This document shows positions 54,361 through 63,381 of a stretch of 64,000 bases of DNA, one piece after another; the stretch's first letter is position 1, and each line of letters begins with the position of its first letter. The DNA lies in assembly GCA_029207755.1 (NCBI GenBank), contig JARCOQ010000195.1:1-64000 (forward strand), in the 5' to 3' direction. Both the position numbers and the translations under genes were made by a program. The DNA comes from Chamaea fasciata (taxonomy: Eukaryota > Chordata > Aves > Passeriformes > Sylviidae). Under the pieces are notes generated by a model. The model made no database searches. It was not told where the DNA came from and saw only the letters and a list, made by a program, of their open reading frames with translations.

Positions 54361-55210
54361 ACCTAGGGGACAGCCAGGGCACCCGAGGGACCGCCAGGGC
54401 ACCCCCAGGGACAGCCAGGGCACCCCCAGGGACTCGAAGGGGACAGCCAGGGCACCCCAGGGACACCCAGGGCACCCCCAGGGACACCTAGGGGACAGGC
54501 AGGGCACCCCCAGGGACACCCAGGGCACCCCCAACGACACCTAGGGGACAGGCAGGGCACCCCCAGGGACACCTAGGGGACAGCCAGGGCGCCCTAGGGA
54601 CACGCAGGGCACCCCCAGGGACACCTAGGGGACAGGCAGGGCACCCCCAGGGACACCTAGGGGACACCCAGGGCCCCCCCAGGGACACCTAGGGGACAGC
54701 CAGGGAACCCCAGGAACACCATGGGCACGCCCAGGGACACCTAAGGCACCCCCAGAGACACTGAGGGCCCAGCCAGGGCACCCTAGGGACAGCCAGGGCA
54801 CCCCCAGGGACACGTAGGGGACAGCCAGGGCACCATAGGGCACCCAGGGCACCCCCAGGGACACCGAGGGGACAGCCAGGGCACCCTAGGGACAGCCATG
54901 GCATCCTAGGGACACCCAGGGCACCCCCAGAGACACCGAGGGCACAGCCAGGGCACCCTAGGGACAGCCAGGGCACCCCCAGGGACACCTAAGGGACAGG
55001 CAGGGCACCTCCAGGGACAGCCAGGGTACCCCCAGGGCACCCCAGGGACACCCAGGGCACCCCCAGGGACACCTAGGGACAGTCAGGGCACCCCAGGGAC
55101 ACCTAGGGGACAGCCAGGGCACCCTAGGGACACCCAGGGCACCCCCATGGACACCTAGGGCACCCCCAGAGACACTGAGGGCACAGCCAGGAACCCCCTG
55201 GGACAGCCAG
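54360..55210. repeat. Left flank of island 1, homologous to 25.85-28.18 kb
   Basis: About 54,420-54,700 follows 25,850-26,100 (GGACTCGAAGG, CCCCCAACGACACC, ACACGCAGGGCACC). About 54,705-55,139 follows 27,740-28,178 (AGGAACACCATGGGCACG, GAGGGCCCAGCCAGGG, GCACCATAGGG, CCATGGCATCCTAGGG, CACCTAGGGACAGTCAGGG). The final offset is 26,961 bp. The last 70 bases before the island (CCCCCATGGACACC to AGGAACCCCCTGGGACAGCC) have no counterpart at 28 kb but do partly recur in front of island 2. Confidence 0.75.
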
Positions 55211-55420
55211 CTCACCCCCACGGCCGCCTCCACCTCCAAAAGCGATCAAAACCCTCCTCTGGTTCTTTGATGCCTCAAATGGGCCGCCCAAACCTCCCGA
55301 ATACCCCCCAAAGCACCCAAAGCAGCCCCCAGGACTCCCCCCAGACCCCCCACAACCCAAAAACCCCCTCCACGACAACTCAGGACCCCCAGGATCCCCC
55401 CAAATCCGCGCCCCCCTCAC

Positions 55421-55490
55421 CCTGAGGTCCCGTTTGAGCCGCTCCACGTTGCGGACAGGCACCAGCTCATCAAGCCCCAAGCACCAACAC
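55421..55490 (-). CDS. Candidate internal exon, copy 1 (gene unknown)
   Basis: On the minus strand the sequence reads, from high to low coordinates, a pyrimidine-containing stretch ending CCCGCAG (acceptor AG at 55,492-55,491), a 70-bp open segment, then AGG followed by GTGAGG, a good donor starting at 55,420. The segment encodes CWCLGL followed by DELVPVRNVERLKRDLR, a soluble, charged, helix-like peptide that looks like ordinary protein and unlike the repeat translations. An alternative acceptor (GATGAG, exon start 55,465) would give a 45-bp exon of 15 codons in phase 0. No start codon, stop or second exon can be linked to it here. I do not recognise the protein family. It may be a real exon of a gene extending outside the window, a relic exon carried by the array, or chance. 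That it recurs in island 2 shows duplication and does not prove function. Confidence 0.4.
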
Positions 55491-55497
55491 CTGCGGG

Positions 55498-55586
55498 ACT
55501 GGGATGGACTGAGAGCACTGGTAGGGTGACCAGAGAAACCTGGGATGGACGAAGAGTGGACTGGGATGAACTGGGATGAACTAGCA
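55498..55586 (+). repeat. Degenerate ACTGGGATGAA microsatellite, island 1
   Basis: ACTGGGATGGACTG, ACCTGGGATGGACG, GTGGACTGGGATGAACTGGG and ATGAACTAGCAGG follow one another, with a further ACTGGTCTATACTGGGATGG at 55,623. From general knowledge, such ACTGGGATG-type tracts are common in introns and spacers of birds. That is the main hint about the organism, but it was not checked by search. Confidence 0.65.
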
Positions 55587-55703
55587 GGCGTGTGGGGGTC
55601 CATGGTGGCCACTCGGAGCCTTACTGGTCTATACTGGGATGGGTCGGATGGCCCCAGGGGAGGGGGTGAGGCCACAATGGTCCAGACTGGGAGGGGAGTC
55701 ACC

Positions 55704-55739
55704 ATGGCGCCGGAGGCGGAGTCGAGGATACGAGCGAGG
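55704..55739 (+). other. ATG in strong Kozak context, island 1 (doubtful)
   Basis: GTCACCATGGCG at 55,698-55,709 has A at -3 and G at +4, and is followed by a CpG-rich frame reading MAPEAESRIRAR before it runs into the repeat. A gene start on the plus strand is possible. No donor GT follows before the array begins, and the same bases read on the minus strand also form an open frame (ARILDSASGAM) ending at ATG followed by GTGACT, a weak donor-like site. The two readings compete and neither is established. The ATG recurs at 63,499 in island 2. Confidence 0.2.
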
Positions 55740-55816
55740 CAGGGACAACTAGGGGACAGCCAGGGCAACCCAGGGACACCAGGGCCCCCCCAGGGACACC
55801 TAGGGGACAGCCAGGG

Positions 55817-56400
55817 AACCCCAGGGACAGCCAGGGCACCCCCAGGGACACCGAGGGCACAGCCAGGGCCCCCCCAGGGACACCTAGGGGACAGGCAGGG
55901 CACCCCCAGAGACCCCTTGGGGACAGGCAGGGCCCCCCCAGGGACACCCAGGGCACCTAGGGGACACCAGGGCACCCCCAGGGCACCCCAGGGACCCACA
56001 GGGCACCCCCAGGGACACCTAGGGGACAGCCAGGGCACCCCCAGGGACACCCAGGGCACCCCCAGGGACACCTAGGGGAAGGCAGGACACCCCCAGGGAC
56101 ACCTAGGGGACAGCCAGGGCACCCCCAGGGACATTTAGGGGTCAGCCAGGGCACTCCAGGGACACCCAGGACACCCCCAGGGACACTGACGGGACAGCCA
56201 GGGCACCCCCAGAAACCCCTAGGGGACAGCCAGGGCACTCCCACGGACACTCTGGGCACCCACAGGGACACCTTGGGGACAGCCAGGGCACCCTAGGGAC
56301 AGCCAGGGCACCCCCAGGGACACTTAGGGCACCCCCAGGGACACATAGGGGACAGCCAGGGCACCCCCAGGGACACCGACGGGAAAGGCAGGGCACCCCC
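55817..56400. repeat. Module X, copy 4 (short)
   Basis: From AACCCCAGGGACAGCC at 55,817 through GACCCCTTGGGGACAGGC (55,911), GGGCACCTAGGGGACACC, GAAGGCAGGACACC and CATTTAGGGGTCAGCC to CACATAGGGG (56,340), this tracks 28,179-28,500 and 38,570-39,000. It then switches to CACCGACGGGAAAGGC, the start of an ordinary HOR copy equivalent to about 41,420. It is the shortest of the four X copies. Confidence 0.75.
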
Positions 56401-59400
56401 AGGGACACCTAGAGGACAGCCTGGCACCCCCAGGGACATTTAGGGGACAGCCAGGGCACTCCACGGACACCCAGGGCACCCCCAGGGACACCTTCGTGAC
56501 AGCCAGGGCACCCCCAGGGACACCCAGGGCACCCCCAGGGACACCTAGGGGAAAGCCAGGGCACCCCAGGGACATCCAGGACACCACCAGGGACACCTAC
56601 GGGACAGCCAGGGTACGCCAGGGACACCCTGGGCACCCCCAGGGACACCCAGGGCCCCCCCAGGGACACCTAGGGCAAAGCCAGGGCACCCTAGGGACAG
56701 CCAGGGCACCCCCAGGGACACCAAGGGCACAGCCAGGGCACCCTAGGGACAGCCAGGGCACCCCCAGGACACCTAGGGCACAGCCAGGGCACCCTAGGGA
56801 CAGCCAGGGCACCACCAGGGACACCGAGGGCACAGCCAGGGCACCCCCTGGGACACCTAGGGGACAGGCAGGGCACCCCCAGGGACACCTAGGGGACAGC
56901 AAGGGCACCCCCAGGGCCACGTAGGGGACCTCCAGGGCACCCCCAGGGACACCAAGGGAACAGCCAGGGAGACCTAGGGGACAGCCAGGGCACCCCCAGG
57001 GCCACCTAGGGAATAGCAAGGGCACCCCAGGGACACCCAGGGCACCCCCAGGGACACCTAGGGGACAGCCAGGGCACCCCCAGAGACCCCTAGGGGACAG
57101 CCAGGGCACTCCCAGGGACACTCTGGGCACCCCCAGGGACACCTTGGGGACAGCCAGGGCACCCTAGGGACACCCAGGGCACCCCCAGGGACACCTAGGG
57201 GACAGCCAGGGCACCCTAGGGACAGCCAGGGCACCCCCAGGGACACCTACAGCACCCCAGGGACACCTAGGGGACAGCCAGGGCACCCCAGGGACACGCA
57301 GGGAACCCCCAGGAACACCTAGGGGACAACCAGGGCACCCCCAGGGACACCTAGGGGACAGCCAGGGCACCCCCAGGGACACGTAGCGGATAGCCAGGGC
57401 ACCCTAGGGACAGGCAGGGCACCCCCAGGGAAACCTTGGGGACAGCCAGGGAACCCCAGGGACGCCCTGTGTACCCCCAGGGACACCCAGAGCACCCCCA
57501 GGGACACCTAGGGGACAGCCAGGGCACCCTAGGGACACCGAGGGCACAGCCAGGGCACCCCCAGGGACACGGAGAGGACAGGCAGGGCACCCCCAGGGAC
57601 ACCTTGGGGACAGCCAGGGCACCCCAGGGACAGCGAGGGCACCCCCAGGGACACCCAGGGCACCCCCAGGGACACCTAGGGGACAGCCACGGCACCCCGA
57701 GGGACAGACAGGGCACCCCCAGGGACACCTAGAGGACCGCCAGGGCCCCCCCAGGGACACCCAGGGCACCCCCAGGGACACCTAGGGGACAGCCAGGGCA
57801 CCCCAGGCACACCCAGGGCAACCCCAGGGACACCTAGGGGATAGGCATGGAACCCCCAGGGACACCTAAGGGACAGGCAGGGCACCCCCAGCGACACCTA
57901 GGGGACAGCCAGGGCCCCCCCAAGGACACCTAGGGGAAAGGCAGGGCACCCCCAGGGACACCGAGGGGACAGCCAGGGCACCCCCAGGGACACGTAGAGG
58001 ACAGCCATGGCACCCCAGGGACAGCCAGGGCACCCCCAGGGACACCCAGGGCACCCCCAGGGACCCGTAGGGGACAGCCAGGGCACCCCAGGGACACCGA
58101 GGGGACAGGCAGGGCACCCCAGGGACACCGAGGGGACAGGCAGGGCACCCCAGGGACACCTAGGGGACAGCCAGGGCACCCTAGGGACAGCCAGGGCACC
58201 CCCTGGGCCACCTAGGGAACAGCCAGGGCACCACAGGGACACGTAGGGGACAGCCAGGGCACCCCAGGGACACCCAGGGCACCCCCAGGGACACCTAGGG
58301 GACAGCCAGGGCATCCCCAGGGACACCTAGAGAACAGCCAGGGCACTCTAGGGACAGCCAGGGCACCCCCAGGGACACCTAGGGCACAGCCAGGGCACCC
58401 TAGGGACAGCCAGGGCACCCCCAGGGACACCAAGGGCACAGCCAGGGCACCCTAGGGACAGCCAGGGCACCCCCAGGGACACCTAGGGCACAGCCAGGGC
58501 ACCCTAGGGACAGCCAGGGCACCCCCAGGGACACCGAGGGCACAGCCAGGGCCCCCCCAGGGACACTCAGGGCACCCCCAGGGACACCTAGGGGACAGCC
58601 AGGGCATCCCCAGGGACACCCAGGGCACCTCCAGGGACGCTTAGAGGACAGCCAGGGCACCCCAGGCACACCCATAGCACCCCCAGGGAAACCTAGGGGA
58701 CAGCCAGGGCACCCCAGGGACAGCCAGGGCACCCCCAGGGACAGCTAGGGGACACCCTGGGCACCCCCAGGGACACCAAGGGGACACCCAGGGACACCTA
58801 GGGGACAGCCAGGGCACCCCGAGGGACAGGCAGGGCACCCCCAGGGACACCTAGGGGACAGCCAGGGCACTCCAGGCACACCCAGGGCAACCCCAGGGAC
58901 ACCTACGGGACAGCCAGGGCACCCTCAGGGACACCTAGGGGACAGGCATGGAACCCCCAGGGACACCTAAGGGACAGGCAGGGCACGCCCAGGGAAACCT
59001 AGGGGACAGCCAGGGCCCCCCAAGGACACCTAGGGGAAACGCAGGGCACCCCCAGGGACACGGAGGGGACAGCCAGGGCACCCCCAGGGACACGTAGAGG
59101 ACAGCCATGGCACCCCAGGGACCGCCAGGGCACCCTAAAGACACCCAGGGCACCCCCAGGGACACGTAGGATACAGCCAGGGCACCCCCAGGGACACCTA
59201 GGGGACAGGCATGGCACCCCCAGAGACCCCTAGGGGACAGCCAGGGCACCCCCAGGGACACCAAGGGCACAGCCAGGGCACCCTAGGGACAGCCAGGGCA
59301 CCCCCAGGGACACCTAGGGCACAGCCAGGGCACCCCAGGGACACCCAGGGCACCCCCAGGGACACCTAGGGGACCTCCAGGGAACCCCAGTGACACCCTG

Positions 59401-61140
59401 TGCACCCCCAGGGACATCCAGGGCACCCCCAGGGACACCTACGGGACAGCCAGGGCACGCCAGGGACACCTAGGGGACAGGCAGGGCACCCCCAGGGACA
59501 CCTACGGGACAGCAAGGGCACCCCCAGGGCCACGTAGGGGACGTCCAGGGCACCCCCAGGGACACCAAGGGAACAGCCAGGGACACCTAGGGGACAGCCA
59601 GGGCACCCCCAGGGCCACCTAGAGCATAGCCAGGGCACCCCAGGGACAGCCAGGGCACCCCCAGGGACACCTAGGGGACAGCCAGGGCACCCCCAGAGAC
59701 CCCTAGTGGACAGCCAGGGCACTCCCAGGGACACTCTGGGCACCCCCAGGGACACCTTGGGGACAGTCAGGGCACCCTAGGGACACCCAGGGCACCCCCA
59801 GGGACACCTAGGGCACCGCAGGGACACCTAGGGGACAGCCAGGGCACCCCAGGGACACGCAGGGAACCCCCAGGAACACCTAGGGGACAGCCAGGGCACC
59901 CCCAGGGACACCTAGGGGACAGCCAGGGCACACTAGGGAACAGCCAGGGCACCCCCAGGGACACCTAGGGCACCCCAGGGACACCTAGGGGACAGCCAGG
60001 GCACCCCAGGGACACGCAGGGAACCCCCAGGAACACCTAGGGGACAGCCAGGGCACCCCCAGGGACACCTAGGGGACAGCCAGGGCACCCCCAGGGACAC
60101 GTAGCGGACAGCCAGGGCACCCTAGGGACAGGCAGGGCACCCCCAGGGACACCTAGGGGAAAGCCAGGGAACCCCAGGGACGCCTTGTGTTCCCCCAGGT
60201 ACACCCAGAGCACCCCCAGGGACACCTAGGGGACAGCCAGGGCCCCCCCAGGGACACCTAGGGGACAGCCAGGGAACCCCAGGGACACCCTGTGCACGCC
60301 CAGGGACACCCAAGGCACACCCAGGGACACCTAGGGGACAGCCAGGGCACCCTATGGACACCGAGGGCACAGCCAGGGCACCCCCAGGGACACGGAGAGG
60401 ACAGGCAGGGCACCCCCAGGGACACCTTGGGGACAGCCAGGGCACCCCAGGGACAGCGAGGGCACCCCCAGGGACACCCAGGGCACCCCCAGGGACACCT
60501 AGGGACAGCCAGGGCACCCCGAGGGACAGGCAGGGCACCCCCAGGGACACCTAGAGGACAGCCAGGGCCCCCCCAGGGACACCCAGGGCACCCCCAGGGA
60601 CACCTAGGGGACAGCCAGGGCACCCCAGGCACACCCAGGGCAACCCCAGGGACACCTAGGGGACAGCCAGGGCACCCCCAGGGACACCTAGGGGACAGGC
60701 ATGGAACCCCCAGGGACACCTAAGGGACAGGCAGGGCACCCCCAGGGACACCTAGGGGACAGCCAGGGGCCCCCAAGGACACCTAGGGGAAAGGCAGGGC
60801 ACCCCCAGGGACACCGAGGGGACAGCCAGGGCACCCCCAGGGACACGTAGAGGACAGCCATGGCACCCCAGGGACAGCCAGGGCACCCCCAGGGACGCCC
60901 AGGGCACCCCCAGGGACACGTAGGGGACAGCAAGGGCACCCCAGGGACACCGAGGGGACACGCAGGGCACCCCCAGGGACACCTAGGGGAACCCCAGGGC
61001 ACCCTACGGACAGCCAGGGCACCCCCTGGGCCTCCTAGGGAACAGCCAGGGCACCCCAAGGACACGTAGGGGAAAGCCAGGGCACCCCAGGGACACCCAG
61101 GGCACCCCCAGGAACACCTAGGGGACAGCCAGGGCACCCC
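56400..61140. repeat. HOR copies right of island 1
   Basis: About 56,400-58,850 follows the 41.4-43.9 / 46.6-49 kb copies, with TTCGTGACAGCC at 56,491, AAGGGAACAGCCAGGGAGACC and CCTACAGCACCCC. Relative to its relatives it lacks about 90-100 bp after 57,510 (no CCCTGTGCACGCCC piece). Two small local duplications are visible: a 31-bp repeat of CACCGAGGGGACAGGCAGGG at 58,096 and 58,127, and a 157-bp repeat at about 59,790-60,105. Confidence 0.75.
59790..60105. repeat. 157-bp local tandem duplication
   Basis: CACCGCAGGG at 59,814 and CACCCCAGGG at 59,971, and GACACGCAGGGAACCCCC at 59,854 and 60,011, are both 157 bp apart. The neighbouring HOR copies carry this stretch once. A related arrangement continues, with decay, at about 61,650-61,800. 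Confidence 0.75.
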
Positions 61141-63008
61141 CAGGGACACCAAGGGCACAGCCAGGCACCCCAGGGACACCTAGGGGACAGGCATGGCACC
61201 CCCAGAGACTCCTAGGGGACAGCCAGGGCCCGCCCAGGGACACCAAGGGCATAGCCAGGGCACCCTAGGGACAGCCAGGGCACCCCCAGGGACACCTAGG
61301 GGACAGGCAGGGCACCCCCAGGACACCTAGGGGACAGCAAGGGACACCTAGGGGACAGCCAGGGCACCCCCAGGGCCACGTAGGGGAACTCCAGGGCACC
61401 CCCAGGGACACCAAGGGAACAGCCAGGGACACCTAGGGACAGCCAGGGCACCCCCAGGGCCACCTAGAGCATAGCCAGGGCACCCCAGGGACACCCAGGG
61501 CACCCCCAGGGACATCTAGGGGACAGCAGGGCACCCTTAGAGACCCCTAGGGGGACAGCCAGGGCACTCCCAGGGACACTCTGGGCACCCCAGGGACACC
61601 TTGGGGACAGTCAGGGCACCCTAGGGACACCCAGGGCACCCCCAGGGACACCTAGGGGACAGCCAGGGCACACTAGGGACAGCCAGGGCACCCCCAGGGA
61701 CACCTAGGGCACCCCAGGGACACCTAGGGGACAGCCAGGGCACCCCAGGGACACGCAGGAACCCCCAGGAACACCTAGGGGACAGCCAGGGCACCCCCAG
61801 GGACACCTAGGGGACAGCCAGGGCACCCACAGGGACACCTAGGGCACCCCAGGGACACCTAGGGGACAGCCAGGCACCCTAGGGACAGGCAGGGCACCCC
61901 CAGGGACACCTAGGGGACAGCCAGGGCCCCCCCAGGGACACGTAGGGGACAGCCAGGGCACCCCAGGGACACCCAGGGCACCCCCAGGGACACCTAGGGG
62001 ACAGCCAGGGCACCCCCAGGGACACGTAGCGGGACAGCCAGGGCACCCTAGGGAACAGGCAGGGCACCCCAGGAACACCTAGGGGACAGCCAGGGAACCC
62101 CAGGGGACGCCCTGTGTACCCCCAGGTACACCCATAGCACCCCCAGGGACACCTAGGGGACAGCCAGGGAACCCCAGGGACACCCTGTGCACGCCCAGGG
62201 ACACCCAAGGCACACCCAGGGACACCTAGGGGACAGCCAGGGCACCCTATGGACACCGAGGGCACAGCCAGGGGCACCCCCAGGGACACGGAGAGGACAG
62301 CCAGGGCACCCCGAGGGACAGGCAGGGCACCCCCAGGGACACCTAGAGGACAGCCAGGCACCCCAGGCCACACCCAGGGCAACCCCAGGGACACCTAGGG
62401 ACAGCCAGGGCACCCCCAGGGACACCTAGGGACAGGCATGGAACCCCCAGGGACACCTAAGGGACAGGCAGGGCACCCCCAGGGACACCTAGGGGACAGT
62501 CAGGGCCCCCCCAAGGACACCTAGGGAAAGGCAGGGCACCCCCAGGGACACCGAGGGAAGCCAGGGCACCCCCAGGGACACGTAGAGACAGCCATGGCAC
62601 CCCAGGGACAGCCAGGGCACCCCCAGGGGACACCCAGGGCACCCCCAGGGACACGTAGGGGACAGCCAGGGCACCCCAGGGACACCAAGGGACAGGCATG
62701 GAACCCCCAGGGACACCTAGGGGACAGTCAGGGCCCCCCAAGGACACCTAGGGGAAAGGCAGGGCACCCCCAGGGACACCTAGGGCAAGGCAGGACACCC
62801 CCAGGGACACCTAGGGGACAGCCAGGGCACCTCCAGGGACAGCCAGGGTACCCCCAGGGACACCTTGGGACAGTCAGGGCACCCCAGGGACACCTAAGGG
62901 ACAGCCAGGGACACCTAGGGACAGCCAGGGCGCCCCGAGGGATACCTAAGTGACAGCCAGGGCACCCCAGGGACATCGAGGACAGCAGGAACCCCCTGGG
63001 ACAGCCAG
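61140..63008. repeat. Decayed HOR copy with many one-base run-length changes
   Basis: This parallels 59,170-61,140 but carries about twenty single-base gains or losses. Examples are GCCAGGCACCC (61,160), CCCCCAGGACACC (61,316), GACAGCAGGGCACCCTTAG (61,522), CCTAGGGGGACAGCC (61,548), GTAGCGGGACAGCC (62,026), AGGGAACAGGC (62,051), CCAGGGGACGCCC (62,101), GCCAGGGGCACCC (62,268) and CGTAGAGACAGCC (62,581). Most alter the length of a G or C run. It ends at AGGAACCCCCTGGGACAGCC just before island 2, the same end as before island 1. Confidence 0.8.
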
Positions 63009-63216
63009 CTCACCCCACGGCCGCCTCCACCTCCAGGAGCTATCAAAACCCTCCTCAGGTTCTTTGATGCCTCAAATGGGCCGCCCAAACCTCCCGAATA
63101 CCCCCTAAAGCACCCAAAACAGCCCCCAGGACTCCCCCCAGACCCCCACAACCCAAAAACCCCCTCCACGACAACTCAGGACCCCCAGGATCCCCCCAAA
63201 TCCACGCCCCCCTCAC

Positions 63217-63285
63217 CCTGAGGTCCCGTTGAGCCGCTCCACGTTGCGGACAGGCACCAGCTCATCAAGCCCCAAGCACCAACAC
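63217..63285 (-). pseudogene. Candidate exon, copy 2, frameshifted
   Basis: This is the counterpart of the exon-like segment in island 1, with the same donor (GTGAGG, starting at 63,216) and acceptor (CCCGCAG). It is 69 bp instead of 70 because one T is missing in the plus-strand run CGTTTGAG. The frame reads DELVPVRNVERL and then shifts, losing KRDLR before the donor. Either the copy is broken or the base was lost in the assembly; the surrounding sequence shows many similar run-length losses. Confidence 0.4.
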
Positions 63286-63292
63286 CTGCGGG

Positions 63293-63381
63293 ACTGGGAT
63301 GGACTGAGAGCACTGGGAGGGTGACCAGAGAAACCTGGGATGGACAAAGAGTGGACTGGGATGAACTGGGATGAACTGGCA
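63293..63381 (+). repeat. Degenerate ACTGGGATGAA microsatellite, island 2
   Basis: This has the same arrangement as in island 1, with ACTGGGATGGACTG, TGGACAAAGAGTGG and ACTGGGATGAACTGGGATG. The last unit reads ATGAACTGGCAGG and is closer to the motif than the ATGAACTAGCAGG of island 1, so island 1 carries the derived base there. Confidence 0.6.

Larger units (their letters stand above)
1..55210. repeat. GC-rich nested minisatellite array, main block
   Basis: The whole interval is tandem repeat with no unique sequence that I can find. The commonest unit is 32 bp and is made of three related sub-motifs, AGGGCACCCCC, AGGGACACCT and AGGGGACAGCC. Dropping the third sub-motif gives a 21-bp unit, and mixing the two gives AvrII-type CCTAGG sites spaced by 32, 53 or 74 bp. 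Point variants are frequent: CATTTAGGGG, CACTGACGGG, CCCTAAAGAC, GCCCCCCCAGG. They recur in blocks, which is what reveals the higher-order structure listed in other entries. No function can be assigned. The array enters from the left edge, so its true size is unknown. Open frames inside it, including those longer than 200 codons, are explained by the repeat period and are not treated as genes. Confidence 0.97.
55211..55739. other. Unique island 1: non-repeat, gene-fragment-like
   Basis: About 529 bp of sequence unrelated to the array interrupts it. The left boundary is where GACAGCCAG gives way to CTCACCCCCACGG. The right boundary is GAGCGAGG followed by CAGGGACAACTAGGGG. Reading the plus strand, there is first a C-rich stretch with CCCCC and AAAC runs (55,225-55,415) that looks like the complement of G-rich avian intron sequence. 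Next come an exon-like segment (55,421-55,490), degenerate ACTGGGATGAA repeats (55,498-55,586), and a CpG-rich end around an ATG at 55,704. A second copy lies at 63,009-63,534. The minus-strand open frame across the island continues into array on both sides, so its ends are not biological. Parent gene not recognised. Confidence 0.85.
55740..63008. repeat. Minisatellite array, second block between the islands
   Basis: The array resumes immediately after island 1 with the same 32/21/52-bp grammar. It contains module X copy 4, then further HOR copies with the CCCTGTGTAC-type landmark at 57,465, 60,183 (variant CCTTGTGTTC) and 62,110 (spacings 2,718 and 1,927). No unique sequence was seen until island 2. 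Confidence 0.95.

Noticed and set aside
55211..55739. Island as a transposon or endogenous virus fragment
   Set aside because: No terminal repeats, no target-site duplication that can be told from the array, no polymerase or integrase-like peptide and no poly-A tail are visible.
55124..56071. 315-codon minus-strand frame across island 1 as a single gene
   Set aside because: Both ends lie in array and only the middle is unique. It is better seen as a chance fusion of repeat with an exon-like segment bounded by splice-like sites.
60292..60723. Plus-strand GHPQGHLGDSQGTPRDT-rich frames as a secreted Gly/Pro/Gln-rich protein
   Set aside because: Same repeat artefact read on the other strand, with no signal peptide and no unique residues.
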